Counted from the first letter of the stretch, positions 11,160 to 23,215 are shown. The stretch: 64,000 bases of DNA from Hygrocybe punicea (GCA_963556145.1 OY744461.1:6210891-6274890), one strand, 5' to 3'. Numbers and translations are program-made. Notes: generated by a model not told the origin, from the sequence alone.

Positions 11160-11910
11160 TACTTAAAAAAATGCCAAAAATCCAAGAAATTTCGTATTTT
11201 TTGACTATAAATGGAATTCTTATATAAGTATTTAACTCAAAATAGTGAGGGAAACATACCTGATCCAGAAAACACTGAGAGTATATCTATAAGAGAAGAT
11301 GTGAGCTTCTAAAAGCCAAAAAGATATATAAAAATGTGAAATTTCCACCTACTTTGAATGTTGACAGAAGAAAAGGCTGTAAATTGAAAGATTATGTTAA
11401 AGGACAATGAGATGCACCAAGAAAACACATCACCAGTAGTCCAAGTAACAAAACATAGCAAGTCTACAGCAAAAGCATAAAAAGATAAACAACTTTTGAG
11501 TTTTATGACTATGAAGGGTGAGATTATGTCAGCATTAGACTCTGAATGGTGCAAGAACATTACTTGATCCAGAAGACATTTTTTTGAGGTCTAGGTGTGA
11601 AGAAATGAGCTTAAACAATCTAAAAAGATGAAAAAAATGTGAAATTTCCACATACTTTGAATGTTGATAGAGAGATTGGCTGTCAAATGATAGATTATGT
11701 CAAAACATGATAATTTACATGAATAGAAGACATTACCAGTGTAGGGACTGCCATGGATGCATCCGGGTGCATCTGGATGAATATCCATGGATGATGGATA
11801 AATTCTTGTGGATATGGATGATATCCATGGATATCCACAACATCCACAAAACTTTTAAGTGTGCATTTTGTACAAGTAATGTAATAATTTGTACTACTGA
11901 CATGTAACAA
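11160..11910. repeat. Repeat family A, copy 1 (two ~300-bp units)
   Basis: Two related units (about 11,320-11,590 and 11,636-11,740) share GTGAAATTTCCACMTACTTTG and the following hundred bases. They match, inverted and diverged, 23,216-23,740. The block ends in short WATCCATGGATATCC palindromic repeats (11,750-11,850), also present at 23,740-23,830. No coding capacity recognised. A non-autonomous element is likely but termini are not defined. Confidence 0.6.
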
Positions 11911-12267
11911 TTAGTTTACCAGCAATAGCTTTGTGTTTGAACTGATTTTCAAGGCTGATTTAGTGTTTTGTTGGGTTTTGGGATATTGCAATGTGGAATT
12001 GGGTTTTAAACATTCATTTTTGCATGTAAAATCATGAAAGAATTTGAGTAAGTGCTCCTAATACATATGTATTGGACTGCATTTTGTAGTTGTGCACTTT
12101 ATTACATATTCATTGATGGCAGCCCAAAATCCGGATGTCAGGAGGGGCTTCATGAACATGATTTAGTATTCTGTGTATATCTTTGTGAATACTTAATGAA
12201 ATCCATTTATTCTTTTTTTCCCTAAGATGTCACTTCTGCTGCCATCTGCATAAATTTTTACACAATT
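11911..12267. other. AT-rich stretch, nothing recognised
   Basis: No gene, tandem repeat or element terminus seen between repeat family A and the foldback element. Confidence 0.5.
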
Positions 12268-13081
12268 TTACAGCCATTTTAGTAATTCATGGCACTTGCA
12301 GCTTTTTTTTTTTCAATTGAGAAATTTTGACTTAGTAGAATTTCAAATGCTGAATCTTGTATCTCATGAAATACTGCATGGATTGAGATGGTTATAGAGG
12401 GAAGGTTGTACTATTCGTTAAGGGCTACATACTGCTGTAGTTAGATTTGGACAATATTGAGTATATGGTGAGCTGTGGATGAACTAAAAGGTAAACTAGT
12501 GTTTTTTGACACCCAAAATGGTATTATCAAATTATGCTGTCAGATGAAGTCCTGTGAAGAAGATTGTAGGGAGAAACTTGTTTAGTTTTTCAAGGATTAG
12601 AAGTACATATACTCTGTTTTCCCTCATTTTTGTCTCTTGAGCCAATATTGCTTGTACCATGTTTGTCTGCATTAGGGGTAAAATATTACATGAATTCCAA
12701 ATGTTGGCCCAAAGGATAAAAGTGAAGGAAAACACGGTATATGTACTTCTAGCCCATGAAAAACTAAACAGGTTTCTCCCTACAATCTTCTTCACAGGAC
12801 TTCATCTGACAGCATAATTTGATAATACCATTTTGGGTGTCAAAAAACACTAGTTTACTTTTTAGTTCATCCACAGCTCACCATATACTCAATATTGTCC
12901 AAATCTAACTACAGCAGTATGTAGCCCTTAACGAATAGTACAACCTTCCCTCTATAACCATCTCAATCCATGCAGTATTTCATGAGATACAAGATTCAGC
13001 ATTTGAAATTCTACTAAGTCAAAATTTCTCAATTGAAAAAAAAAAAGCTGCAAGTGCCATGAATTACTAAAATGGCTGTAA
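12268..13081. mobile_element. Foldback element 1
   Basis: An 814-bp inverted repeat. The left end TTACAGCCATTTTAGTAATT is the complement of the right end at 13,062-13,081, and homology runs almost to the centre near 12,672, leaving only some tens of bases of loop. Arms differ at scattered positions (for example CTCTG versus CCGTG near the loop). No protein is encoded. The architecture matches the foldbacks at 26,205, 28,229 and 41,925, but the sequences are different. Confidence 0.85.
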
Positions 13082-13276
13082 TATCCATAAGACATTGGCC
13101 CTGTACCTGATGGGATATCTTTGCAGATACTTGTACACTTGTCACAGTGCATTTCTACAAAAGTGGCTTGGAGCTGGGCAACACTAAATTATATACAACA
13201 CCATCCAAGCCAGAAAGCACAAATACTAAACCAGTTGACTAAAAAACAATGTAGCAAATTGTTACAAATTCAATTA

Positions 13277-16261
13277 TCAAGCAAAAAACCTGGCTTCTTC
13301 ATCACTGAGCTCCTCTTCATCATCTGTCTCATTGACACCAATTTCTACCTCATCAGGCTCATCTCCTGCCCTCTTCTGACTCTCACCTCGCATCTGTGCC
13401 TCAACAATCTTGATGGTATCTGAAAGTCCTGGATAGAATGGAGTTCTTGCCCAGGATCCAACAGCAACCTGAGCTTTGAATGTCTGAGGACTAGTGTTGT
13501 GTTGAAGATGGTTGACCTCAAGCCTCCCAACAAAGAATGCACATTCTGCATCCACAGAAGATGCTATAATGCAGTTTAGCAAGAACACGAATGATATCAG
13601 TTCAACTCACCTGGTGCAGAGCAAAAATCAAGTCCAAACTTTGAAAGTCGAGGTTGTTGCTCCTTGGCTTGATCCCAATACTTGATGAGTCCACCAGCCT
13701 CTTTAATTGCAGAGGGCTTGATAATTGGGTCAGCCAAATATGTACTGATCATGTTGGGATCTTGAGAATCATCAGGCTCCTGTGAAACAACCCACTTCGA
13801 TTTGGGCTGCAATAAAATTATAATTATCTGAACTTGGAGTTGTAAAATTAAAACTTACCTTGCCTCTCCGAGGAGCTGCATTGGCCAAAGGTTCAGGTCC
13901 TTCATCTCCCTTGTATGATTGGTTCCACCGAGTAACAACTAACTTTCTGATGTCATGGATCTGAGTAGCAGTGCAACCATGATCTTTGAACCACTTCAGC
14001 TTCTTATCAGGGTACATAACTAAATAATATTAGTTGGAATGTAATGAAAAACAAATTTTGTACACACCTATAGCAATTACATACAGCTCACAGTCCTTCA
14101 TAAGGTGATAGTATTTGTCGATTAAGAGCAAAACTGCTTGTCAACACCGACAACATTGGGCAACTCGCTGTCGTCATCGTCACAAACCATAGTCATTGAT
14201 TTTTCAATGGAATCCAGCATGGGTAGGACTTCCACAATAAGGGGAACCTGAGACTGTGAGAACAGCTTTGTCGGTTCATCAAACACCTGCCGCAAATAAA
14301 ATCAGATTTTTACTCAAGAAATATAAATATTTGACCTCAAGTATGGAACTTAACGTCTCTGCAAGATCACACTGCTCTTCTGAAAGTCGGTATGCTTGTA
14401 GGTTATTGATGGCAGCTCCAGTAAGTTGCTCAACAAGACTTCTGAAGTAGAGATGAGCGTTTAAGCAGGTGAGATCTGAATTCCACCAAGTAGTAACACG
14501 GCAGTCAAGTGTCGTCTTATCGCCAGGAAGATCCTTGTTATTTGACACAAGAGTATCAAACTTCTCCTTGAGTGTTGAATTGTCATGAACATGCCAGGCA
14601 AGACCAGCAACCTTGAACTCCATTAAAACCATCATACACCCCATTATGATGAATTTCAACTTACCTGGGGGAAAAGCTGGAGTGCCATCTTGTTCTCCTC
14701 TGGATCAATCACCACACCATCCAATCTCATCATCTCAATAGCCCTATCACAAGTAGTTTTAATGATAGCAGAATCATGAGCATCCCTACCATCATCTGGT
14801 GTAGTGGCTGCATCAGTTGCAATACCTTCTTCTTCCACAGGAAGTTCATTGTCAGAGACGTCATCAGGTTCAATGATGGCTAATATAATATAATATTTAG
14901 CTCAGTATAATATTGGTATACATAGTTCTAAACTCACCCTCCATGGCGGCAGCTTCTCTTTGTTTCTTCTTTGGCACTCGAAAGAAGAAAGATATAAAAA
15001 TCTATAAATCTATTAGTTATGTGGGGAAGGGGTTGAATTGATGGGTACCTTTGCCAAGAGATTAATGATGTGTGGGAAGCACTGGCAGCGAGCAATCATC
15101 CCATGAAATGATGGAATGAGGTGAGAAAGATACTTCGCCAATGCATCATTATTACTGGCATTATCCATGCATATCGAGAGAATCTATAAAAAATTGCTTC
15201 AGACAACAATGAAAGAATTAATAAAATAAGAAGCAAACAAATTTATCAAGTCCAAACCGTTTCAAGTAGTTGGCAGTAACTGTAGCAAGATATACACCGT
15301 CATGTTTTTGAGTTAACCTAACAATAATAAGATATAGAATAGATTTTTAAAGTATATTTAAAACTGACCGGATAAATTCAAGGATAGCCCGATGAATGAT
15401 ACCATCAGAAAACCAAACAACAACAATCCCGAGGAAGGATGCGACAATAGGAGCTGTCCATCCATCCAGAACCAAATGGATAGTGGAGTTACAGGCCTTG
15501 ATATAATTTTATTAATACAGAAATATATATAAAGGCTGATGCTCACCATGAAATAATTCCGAACATTCTTAGACATCTCAGCATAGATAGCTTTTATATC
15601 ACGTGAGACCATTTGAGGAGCAGGCAGGACAGTTCCAGGACGAAGCATTTCAACTTCAGCATGATAATCTTCATCCAAGACAGAATTGAACAGACGGTGG
15701 TTTTTAGCACACTGCAGAGCAATTAGGGTACGATGGGCAGCAGAAGAGTAATGTGGTCCCATAGATGCAACAGCTGTAGCATGAGCAGTAGAACCTAAAC
15801 GAGTACTACAAGCCTTAACACGATCTTGGATATTTTTTGTTGCATGGCCAGTAGACATTTGGGCATGGCGATGAGGCAGGTGGTGAGCAGGATCAACCTT
15901 ACAGGTAAATACAAAGGTCAATGCCAAGGGTCGTCCTCTGCCATCCAGCTCATGGCTAAGGGTGATGTCGAAGTGATCATAAACATTGGAGTGCCATGAA
16001 GCCTTTGAAGCCTCTAAATTTACATGAATGAGCTTCATTTTCATCAAAGAACAACCACTCACCAATAATCTCACTATCTGGCAAGCCCCATACCTCTTTA
16101 TCAGTCTTGTTCACAATTCCCCGCTTAGCCGCTTGAGCCTTCATAGGTGAGATAAGCACTGCAGGACCAGCCGGTTGATCTGCATTGTTGTCAGAGTCCT
16201 CGTTGGATAACGGCATGGCGGGTACAGCAGCAGGCTGAGCAGCTGTGGGCCTCCGAGGCAT
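13277..16261 (-). pseudogene. hAT-family transposase, spliced
   Basis: A multi-exon hAT transposase. The start at 16,261 gives MPRRPTAAQ... The N-terminal exon holds a BED-like Cys/His region (CKVDPAHHLPHRHAQ). The catalytic core is split over exons: LDGWTAPIVASFLG (first acidic residue, about 15,480), ICMDNASNND (second, about 15,175) and RCQCFPHIINLLAK. The WWNSDL segment near 14,490 corresponds to the usual TRWNS. The C-terminal exons carry the hAT dimerisation motif ASSVDAECAFFVGR (13,550), where the last catalytic glutamate is expected. Introns are 45-60 bp with GTGAGT or similar donors. Near 16,025 the frame changes within ten bases, too short for an intron, so a frameshift probably inactivates it. 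No convincing TIRs found. Confidence 0.85.
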
Positions 16262-16363
16262 TGCTAGGTGTTACGAAGGTTGTGGACAGGGCAAAGCAGC
16301 CCTGATACACTCACCAAACATCTTGGGCAGAGTATGATATTGTGGTTCTCCATCTCATGGTTT

Positions 16364-17335
16364 TCACATGTCAGACAATTTATTTATGGTGTTACTACAC
16401 ACAGATAATTTTGGGGTGAGAGTCCAAACCACCCAGCTTGTGTTTGGATGTAAGAGAGGGTGGTGGTGGGCTGGCGTTGTCCGAAGGTCCCCAACTCGCG
16501 AGGGAGGTGGTGGTGGGTAGGTGGTGGCGACAACTTTGAGAGCCAGCTTTGCAACAGGCATTCCAGAGAGATTTATGCTGTTAAGATATTCTGCAGGATA
16601 CATGACATCTTGATTGCCAGTATCTTTAATTGTATCGACACTGTGGAAAATCTTTTTGTGGCCTGGAAAGTCTGCGAGTAACCTCTTGTTTAACTCATAG
16701 ACGTCATCATTGCGAGCTGAGAGGATGGAGCGCTCTGCAAAGTAGGCATCAGAAGGATGAGGAAGGAGGTTTATGCCTGGGTAAATGTGAGTGATGAGAG
16801 CCTCGACTGTGTTTTGTGGGAGCTGGAATTTAGGAGGGATGTTGACATTGTTGTCATTGTCAGTGTGTTTCCCACTACCGACTTCCAACTGCCACTTGGC
16901 AAAGTCATTCTCCTCCTGGTTTCCTTGCATGAGGCGCATGTTGGTGTTGAGTTTCAAAACCTTGAGCTCCTCCCAAATCCTGGACCGCTGAAGACATGCA
17001 CCTACAATCTGAGGACGTGAAGCCTTGATGACGATAGGCAGGATCGGCTTCCAGTCACCACCGAAGACAACAGAGATCCCTCCAAAGATCTTGTTGGAGT
17101 TGAGAATATCCTGGAGAGTTCTATCAAGAGCCTCCACAGCATGGCGATGCTGCATGGTAATCTCATCAATAATGATGAGATCAGTTGCTCTGAAAAGATC
17201 TGCCTCAAGAGAATTCTTTGAGATATTACAGATGGAGTCTTTATGGAGGATGATGGGAATCTTGCAACGGGAGTGAGTGGTGCGACCTCCAATGAGCAGG
17301 AGAGCAGCGATGCCAGATGAAGCAGTACACAGCAC
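16364..17335 (-). pseudogene. Helitron-2 helicase, motifs Ia to IV
   Basis: The PIF1-type helicase continues in frame from the upstream piece across a TAG at 17,345-17,347. Visible motifs are CTASSGIAALLL, LIIIDEITM (Walker B, about 17,170) and FGGDWKPILP. Recognisable helicase ends at about 16,548 (NLSGMPVAKLALKV). The following residues, rich in proline, come from the GT-rich repeat and are not helicase. Confidence 0.85.
16436..16545. repeat. GT-rich junction repeat, copy 1
   Basis: A low-complexity GGTGGTGG-containing block that interrupts the Helitron-2 helicase. It matches the reverse complement of 24,005-24,140, including GGGCTGGCRTTGTCC and a shared CAACTCRC...GAGGG segment. It sits at the same point of the helicase gene in both places: after the N part here, before the C part there. 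Confidence 0.7.
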
Positions 17336-17344
17336 AATCTTTGT

Positions 17345-18280
17345 CTAAGAACGGAGTGCATAGCAAAGAGTATTGTATATGTAGGTCTTGCCAGTTCCAC
17401 CAGAGCCATGAAGGAAGTAGCACTGTCCAGAGTGGGTAGTGACTGCTTGCATGATATCATTGAATGCAGCACGTTGATCTGGATTGAGGGTAGGGATACG
17501 TGCTTGGGCAAGAGCAGCCTGCTGTTCTGGATCATAGTCTCTTTGTTCCAAGATAAGGTGATTTCCAAACTGCTGATCCCAATCCTCTTGTGGCTCAGGC
17601 ATAGGGTCATAGTTCTTCAAAGATTTCCCCCTGAATCTCAATATACGCTCAATGAGATACAGGCCATAATCGTAGACCTGGTTGTCACTGGGTTCCTGAA
17701 TGCCTCTCTGATGAAGAGCATGCTTCAAGTCATTGCAGATGTGCTCCCTGAACTGGTCCCAAAGAAGTTCTGGCTGAGCTGGGCCACAATCGCACAGAAT
17801 GGTGACAAAGAGATGGCGGAGCTGAGAACCTGTTTGCATGGTGCTGGCCTCATTGAGACACTGAATCCACTCCTGATCGTCCTCAAGAAGACCCAATGCA
17901 AGGCAAGCCTGCTTGAATGTAGGATGTAGGATACCATCAACTGTGTGCAGGTGCTCAAAAGAGGTGGCACCCTTGACTGAAGTGAGGAGGAGACGAAGGT
18001 AGAAGCGTTCACCAGCAGTTGGATGAGCATAGTACATTCTCCCAATTGCAAAGCCTTGTTTTCGGACAGTCCACAGATGCTTGGATTCATTCCAGACAAA
18101 GTGTCCAGGGAAGTCCTGGTAAAGGATATTGCGAGCTGTTTCATGAGCCTGATTTGCTTTAAAGTAGCCCATGAGAGATGTATCCTTGGCATGGTCCAAG
18201 ACTTCCTGCATGTTTTGGCCAGGTTCTGGAACATAAGTGATGTTTTGCTGCTGAGGTAGATACAGGAGGAAACTCTTCAT
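17345..18280 (-). pseudogene. Helitron-2 Rep-helicase linker and Walker A
   Basis: This frame starts after a frameshift near 18,260; the apparent first methionine is not a real start, since the upstream frame encodes EEFPPV and this frame takes over at YLPQQQNITYV. The linker domain typical of Helitrons follows (FAIGRMYYAHPTAGERFYLR). The Walker A box GSGGTGKTYIYN is intact near 17,390. The frame ends at TAG 17,345-17,347 in the context ALRS-stop-TKIVLCT, consistent with a former CAG. Confidence 0.85.
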
Positions 18281-18347
18281 GGGTTGAGAACTGGGCTATT
18301 CGCCAAAAACCCTCATATGAGCAGACATAGCGGGCATCAAGGTATAG

Positions 18348-19367
18348 CTAGACCTCATCCTGGGCTGTGCCAAACTGCATGGTGGTACGATCATGTCCCT
18401 TGTAGACGTACTTGTAAATGGACTTTATGGACTTTATGGAAAAGACCGACTCCAGGTTTATGTGGCACTTATAGCGATAGAGGAACCAGGGGGAGTAAGG
18501 AACGATCCAGCAATTGTCAACCTCTTTGCCTCTGACAATGTGCTTCCTGCCATCATCTCTCCTCCTGTAGGTGGCATAAGAATCCTCAGCAATAGTGGTG
18601 GCATCATGAAACTGCTTTGGGAAACCCTTTGAGCACTTTCCATCCTTCATGCAAGGTGCATTTGGATTGTCTGGACCACAGGGACCATGGACCATATGCT
18701 TGCAGACCAAGTCGTAAAGCTCAGGTTGAGTGTCTTTGTCAGGAAACTCTGCAGAAATCAGGCTGTCGATCTCCTCTGGAGTGCGAAGCTTGCTATCACG
18801 ATCAAGGAATATGATCATGTGCATGTGAGGCAGACCTCTCTTCTGAAACTTGATGGTCCAGACACGACCCACGGCATGACCAAGGACACCATGCTTGAAA
18901 ATGTCATCCCGCAACTGAGCAGCCTTTGCTTTGAAGACACGGGTGACCAAGTCAGGCCTGTCTGCTGCTGTCTGTCCAGGCAGAAGCTCTCTCTTAATCT
19001 CTGGCCAGTTTGGATCTGCTGTCATGGTCAAGAAAAAGTCGGCACCTCCGAAATAGCGATTTATGGCAAGGGCATCTTGGAGATTCTGAACCATGGCACG
19101 AGTGCCACCTGTGAATGAAGAGGGAAGAATGACACGCTTTCCCCTTTGTTGACCATCGACATTGGGATCCTGGGCCACTGCATGTGCAAGATCACTGTAC
19201 AACTCTGAATGGATTGTAGTCTGGTTAAGTGTGTACCAATTGAGGCTATATTGCTCTGCAGAAGCCCAAGAATCGACAATGTACTCCTGAAAGAGACGGC
19301 CTGCCTTGAAAATGTGGTTTGATTCATTTTGATGGGGATGCAAGCGGTAGGCAAAGTACTCTATCAT
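18348..19367 (-). pseudogene. Helitron-2 Rep (HUH/Y2) domain
   Basis: A well-preserved Helitron Rep domain of 339 residues. FFLTMTADPNWPEI is followed by the HUH motif KRGLPHMHMIIFLD and the paired tyrosines in IYKYVYKGHDR near the end. It continues in frame from the piece at 19,467-20,372 across a TAG at 19,467-19,469 (LFPTG-stop-LGWH) and runs into another TAG at 18,348-18,350 (AQDEV-stop-LYLDARYV). Both contexts suggest loss of a single codon by a point change. Confidence 0.9.
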
Positions 19368-19466
19368 GGAGAGTTTCTTGCACCTGGCTCTAACAGCGAT
19401 GACATGACCACCTTCTGGCTGCTCATCATCCTCATGACCACGATAGAGTTTGTTATGCCATCCAAG

Positions 19467-20420
19467 CTAACCGGTAGGGAAGAGCAAGACAAAGTGCAGA
19501 GACTGGTATAAAGGACCCATGTCACTAATGCGTCTAAGACCACCACCCCTCCTGTAAAGGATAATATCACGTGGCTCAGTAGTTCTATCACCTTCACCAG
19601 GGATTATGACTGCGATCTCTCTGTTTTGAGCGCCAGGGAGATTGTAGCAACGGTGGTCACAGTCTTTGTCAAAGCGGAGGAGTATTCTACAATCCTGATT
19701 AGGTTGCATGTGCTCTGTGAGTTCCACTGCCTGGCGATAGAGAGCGACAGAAGGGTGTTTGCGATAGAGGATGTCCTGCAACAACTGCATTGTCCTACGA
19801 TCCAAGTCTGCATTTGCACGGTGATTCATACGAATGTTCAGAGCCTGATTTGGATCCAAGATGTACAACTGAGCATAGGAAGGCTGTCTCCCCCCTTGGG
19901 GCAGCAGGGAGCCAGTGATGTGATGACAGGCGCCATGAATTTTGTAAACCCAAGAACCGATGCCCTGATTAACAGTGTGATCTATATGCAGCTGCCTTCC
20001 AGCGTCCTGGCCAACAGAGGTCATAGCCAAAGCTGAGTTGTACTGTCTGATGTGTTCATGGAACTTCTTTGCCTGATCATCATTGTCATCATAAAGGCGG
20101 CGCAACTCTGCAGGAAGGGGATCGAGAGGAGGGAGGGAGACTTTTCCTTGGAAGCAGCACATGGCAAACTTTGGATTAGTGAGAGATGAGTCTGTCAATT
20201 TCTCTGCAGCCCAGTGCAAGGCATTACAATTGTGGCAGATAACATTCATATGCCCCAGGTCATGGACAATTATAGCATTTTTATCAAAAGGATGGTGAGC
20301 TTCAGGTAATGGAGGTGGTGGTGGTGGAGGAGACAGTGGTGGTGGTGGTGGAGATGGTTCTCTGGCTGCCACAAATTGTCTGATCTCCTCATATTGAGCA
20401 GCTCGAATATTCTTAAAGAG
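19467..20420 (-). pseudogene. Helitron-2 N-terminal domain
   Basis: This exon begins at a splice acceptor about 45 bases upstream of a proline-rich run (PSPPPPPLSPPPPPPP) and has no ATG of its own. HDLGHMNVICHNCNALHW is the zinc-binding segment that usually opens fungal Helitron proteins. GIGSWVYKIHGACHHITGSL and RRTMQLLQDIL follow. It ends in LLFPTG and a TAG; coding sequence resumes at once in the same frame. Confidence 0.85.
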
Positions 20421-20467
20421 CCAATAAAGTTAAAAACAATTTAATTGAATCCATTGCATTAACTCAC

Positions 20468-20775
20468 ATCTGGGACCACAGGTTCAGCCCACTGCACCAC
20501 AGGTCTTGGATTGGACGGGCCAGCAACAGGATTCTAAAAGAGACTGAGAGTGTGATTTTGGACAGTCATTGCACAACTCACATAAGGAGTCACAGGTTCA
20601 GCCCATTGGACGACAGGTCTTGGATTAGATGGGCCAGCAATGGCATTCTAAAAGAGACTGTGAGAAAGTGATTATGGCCAGTCATTGCACCACTCACATT
20701 TGGATTCACATATTCCACCCATTGCACAGCAGGTCTCATGGTGGATGGGCCAGCAATGGCATTCTCTTGAACAGG
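20468..20775 (-). other. Three tandem repeated 66-bp exons of Helitron-2
   Basis: Exons 20,698-20,775, 20,582-20,647 and 20,468-20,533 each contain 22 codons with the consensus NAIAGPSNPRPVVQWAEPV. They are separated by introns of about 50-60 bp with GTGAGT donors and YTTTTAG-like acceptors. All are in phase 0, so any number of units keeps the frame. The introns are also similar to each other, showing duplication of whole exon-intron units. Confidence 0.85.
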
Positions 20776-20828
20776 CTGGTTCAACAGAAAAGTCAGCAGA
20801 AGGACTAAATTGAAGATGAAAACGGTAC

Positions 20829-21230
20829 CTGATATCGTGGCCAAACTGATCTGGAAGGAGTTGGAGCAGGGGTTTGAGTAGGCAAAGGATCCTGGACAGG
20901 AGGTCTTCGAGGCCTTTCACGTGACCGTCTACCTGTTTGCAACAAAACGGCACTGGTGGCGGCTGCTTGTGCTCTCAGGTCATCCAAGGCAAGTCTGGCA
21001 GCTGTGGCAGATGGAGCTGGTGGAGTGACAAAAGGATCACCACCCTGGTAGGGGGGTGCTGGAATTTGATTGATGATGGGCAAATTTAGAGGCAGGATGG
21101 CAGGTGGTGGAAGGGCTCCCTGCTGAGGGGTACGACGGTTTACTGGGCTGTCCAGCTGTCGTTCATCATGCTCACTCTGACGCGCAGCACTGCGAGGAGT
21201 TTGCTGAATGTTATGCCTGATTTTCAGATG
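20829..21230 (-). pseudogene. Helitron-2 first coding exon(s)
   Basis: An open stretch rich in proline, alanine and arginine (QTPRSAARQSEHDERQL...), ending at a CAG/GTACCG donor at 20,829 in phase 0. It seems to begin after an acceptor near 21,220 (ATCAG); a GTAAGC donor lies at about 21,270. No convincing initiator ATG found. Probably a disordered N-terminal tail. Confidence 0.5.
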
Positions 21231-21368
21231 TCATGAGTGGGTGTTTATGATGCAAACCATGGTGCTTACATTTGGACAAAGAGGATAAAAGTCAATCAAA
21301 AATAAAATGCGATGTTCAGGTCAACAACCAATCCTGACACACCAAAATCCAGGGTCCAGGGGGAGTGT

Positions 21369-21680
21369 TGATGTAACCTGTCTCTTGCGGAACTATCCGC
21401 TCTCTCTGATTAGCCAATCAGAGGTTAGAAACGGCAAGAGAGGAAGGTGATTCTTCAGCCAATTGGTCTGCAGTTGTGACACTGCCCCAGTCAACGGAGT
21501 GACTACCGTTTGTTCTAGAGGTCAGCTGAAGATTGGTCCACTGAAGGGCACAATCCCAACAGTTCAGACCAATTGTAGACTACTGGCTACTGACTACCTA
21601 TGGACCTATGGCTTTCTGGACTGTGTCACAGGCACAGAACCCCGCCTAGCTCACCTTTGACTGGTGATATGTATTGCACA
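21369..21680 (+). repeat. Possible solo LTR
   Basis: GGGGGAG followed by TGTTGATGTAACC resembles the polypurine tract/LTR junction of Copia elements, and a CA end could lie near 21,680. No partner LTR or duplicated flank was identified, so this is tentative. Confidence 0.2.
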
Positions 21681-21892
21681 AAAATGCTATCTACACTCCA
21701 CTACAAAATAAGAGGGGAAATGGCAATGGGAAGGGCAGTTGAGAGTGGGGTGAAAGTGGGGGTTGGTGGTTATTGACTGAGCCAGATACCCTGTCAAACA
21801 TGAGGCTGCAGTGCCCCACCGCTATCGTGGGAATAATGTTTAAACTCCGCTTTCGGACCAGAATTAACCTTTTATATTCTTGCTTAATCATC

Positions 21893-21945
21893 ATTAATTA
21901 TTAATTAATAAGTTCAATTAAATTAAATTAAATTAAATTAAATGT
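21893..21945. repeat. AATTA microsatellite
   Basis: A run of ATTAATTAAT followed by five AAATT units. Confidence 0.9.
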
Positions 21946-22019
21946 CAATATCATAGAAAATGTGCTACTGCAGAGGGTACAGGCACAGAGTGGTGAGAGA
22001 CATAGCAGGAGATGAAAGA

Positions 22020-22310
22020 GGAGTGAATTAGGACCAAAGAAAAGGGCTGGAGAGGGGGAAAAGGCAAGGAGGTGGAGGGAGGGGCCAGAACAGGCCAGGG
22101 AGGGGGGGGAAGCAGAGGGGGGGTTGGGGATGGGTGGGGGGAGTGCAGGGAGGTAGGGGTGAGGTGGATGGGGTGATGGGAGGGCAGAGAGTGGGGGGTG
22201 AAGCCTGGGCGATCACTCCCATGTCAGTCCACCTCCAATACAGTCAATTAAACTGAAAACTCACCTGGAACAGCAGGGGGTGGGTGCACCACAACCCCTG
22301 CTGTCCTCAG
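22020..22310. repeat. G-rich low-complexity tract with GGGTGGGTGCACCAC motif
   Basis: Strongly strand-biased G tracts without a fixed period. At 22,262-22,300 the minus strand shows a GTGGTGCACCCACC-type motif just upstream of an AG/GTGAGT donor, like several sites in the 33-47 kb elements. No gene recognised. Confidence 0.5.
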
Positions 22311-22804
22311 AACTCCCCCATGGTGCTCAAAAGCAGCCGGAATGCGCCCCTCTTGCTGGGGGCACTGGTGGAACTGTTGCTGTCCATCGGTCAACTTGGG
22401 GGGGGCCAAAAGGTTGCCTGGATGGGGGTAGGAGACATTAGAGGGGGATGGGAAAGTTATGGGGCAGCAGGGGCAGCAGGAAGCCGGCAGGAGAGTGGGG
22501 AATGGAGGGGATGGGATGATGATGAGCAGAAGGTTTTGAGTTCGGCTGAGTGTGAACGCTCTGGCCATGGATTTCGAACTGAGTCCAAATTTCAGCCACA
22601 ACTCCGGACCACCTTCACTTTCCTGACATTCTGCAGGCTCACACACACCACATGGGGACTCCTTTTGGTGGGACAAAATGTTGCATATATGGTGTAGAAT
22701 ATGCATGTAATTTACCGAAAATTCGCGTGCCCCATTCCAGCCACGGCACCCCAAACAGTGTCTTTTCCCCCCTCTGCTCAGTCTCAGACAACCAAACTGC
22801 AACC

Positions 22805-22935
22805 AGGCAACCTCACCAGGCCTGCCTGAGACCGAGCTTTGCTCGGTCCCAGTGAAGCAAACCTCACCAGGCCTCTCCAAGACTGAGCTTCGCTTAGTCT
22901 TGGGAGGCCGTTGCCGTTGCTTCACTTCGCTCAGC
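22805..22935. repeat. Duplicated hairpin repeat
   Basis: Two direct copies of a roughly 55-bp unit beginning AACCTCACCAGGCCT, each containing a hairpin: GACCGAGC-TTT-GCTCGGTC at about 22,830 and AAGACTGAGC-TTC-GCTTAGTCTT at about 22,880. A third partial unit follows. Compensatory differences between the copies keep the stems largely paired. Confidence 0.7.
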
Positions 22936-23215
22936 AACTCCGCAAAATTTACGACAGCTTCCGAATCCGTCAGGCACGTGACAAGCCTCAACCTAACTAC
23001 AGATGTTGCAACTTGGCTATATGACAAATAAATATAAATAAACAAACCCAATATGGTTAGATTACTTTGTAGTGCAAATTTGGTTTTGGTCAAATTTCTA
23101 ACATAATCATAATTATGTAATCATTAGTCAGATCACCATTTGAACCCAGACTTTGAACCTTATTGCGCTTTTGCCTCTTGAACCTGAACCACCACCTTCC
23201 CCAGTTGGTATGTAA

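Larger units (their letters stand above)
2178..11200 (-). mobile_element. Helitron-1 (autonomous-type, decayed)
   Basis: A minus-strand Helitron of roughly 9 kb. In coding order it holds an N-terminal region with tandem peptide repeats, the HUH/tyrosine Rep domain, a PIF1-type SF1 helicase and a C-terminal USP-like domain. All parts would form one protein but are separated by frameshifts near 9,452, 6,480 and 5,150 and a stop at 4,478-4,480. The 3' end is defined by the conserved tail; the 5' end was not found and the upper boundary is approximate. Fragments of the same family occur at 1-484 and 25,757-27,836. Confidence 0.85.
16364..21230 (-). mobile_element. Helitron-2 (decayed, truncated)
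   Basis: A second, GC-richer Helitron family, minus strand: spliced N-terminal exons (20,468-21,230), Rep, then helicase. Three in-frame TAG codons (19,467-19,469; 18,348-18,350; 17,345-17,347) and one frameshift near 18,260 interrupt what was one reading frame. The helicase C-terminus is missing; coding homology stops near 16,548 at a GT-rich repeat. The missing part is present inverted at 24,146-24,577, next to a copy of the same repeat. Confidence 0.85.

Noticed and set aside
22248..23093. A 281-codon minus-strand frame
   Set aside because: It crosses G-rich tracts, the duplicated hairpins and splice-like sites, shows no domain and is probably an accidental frame.
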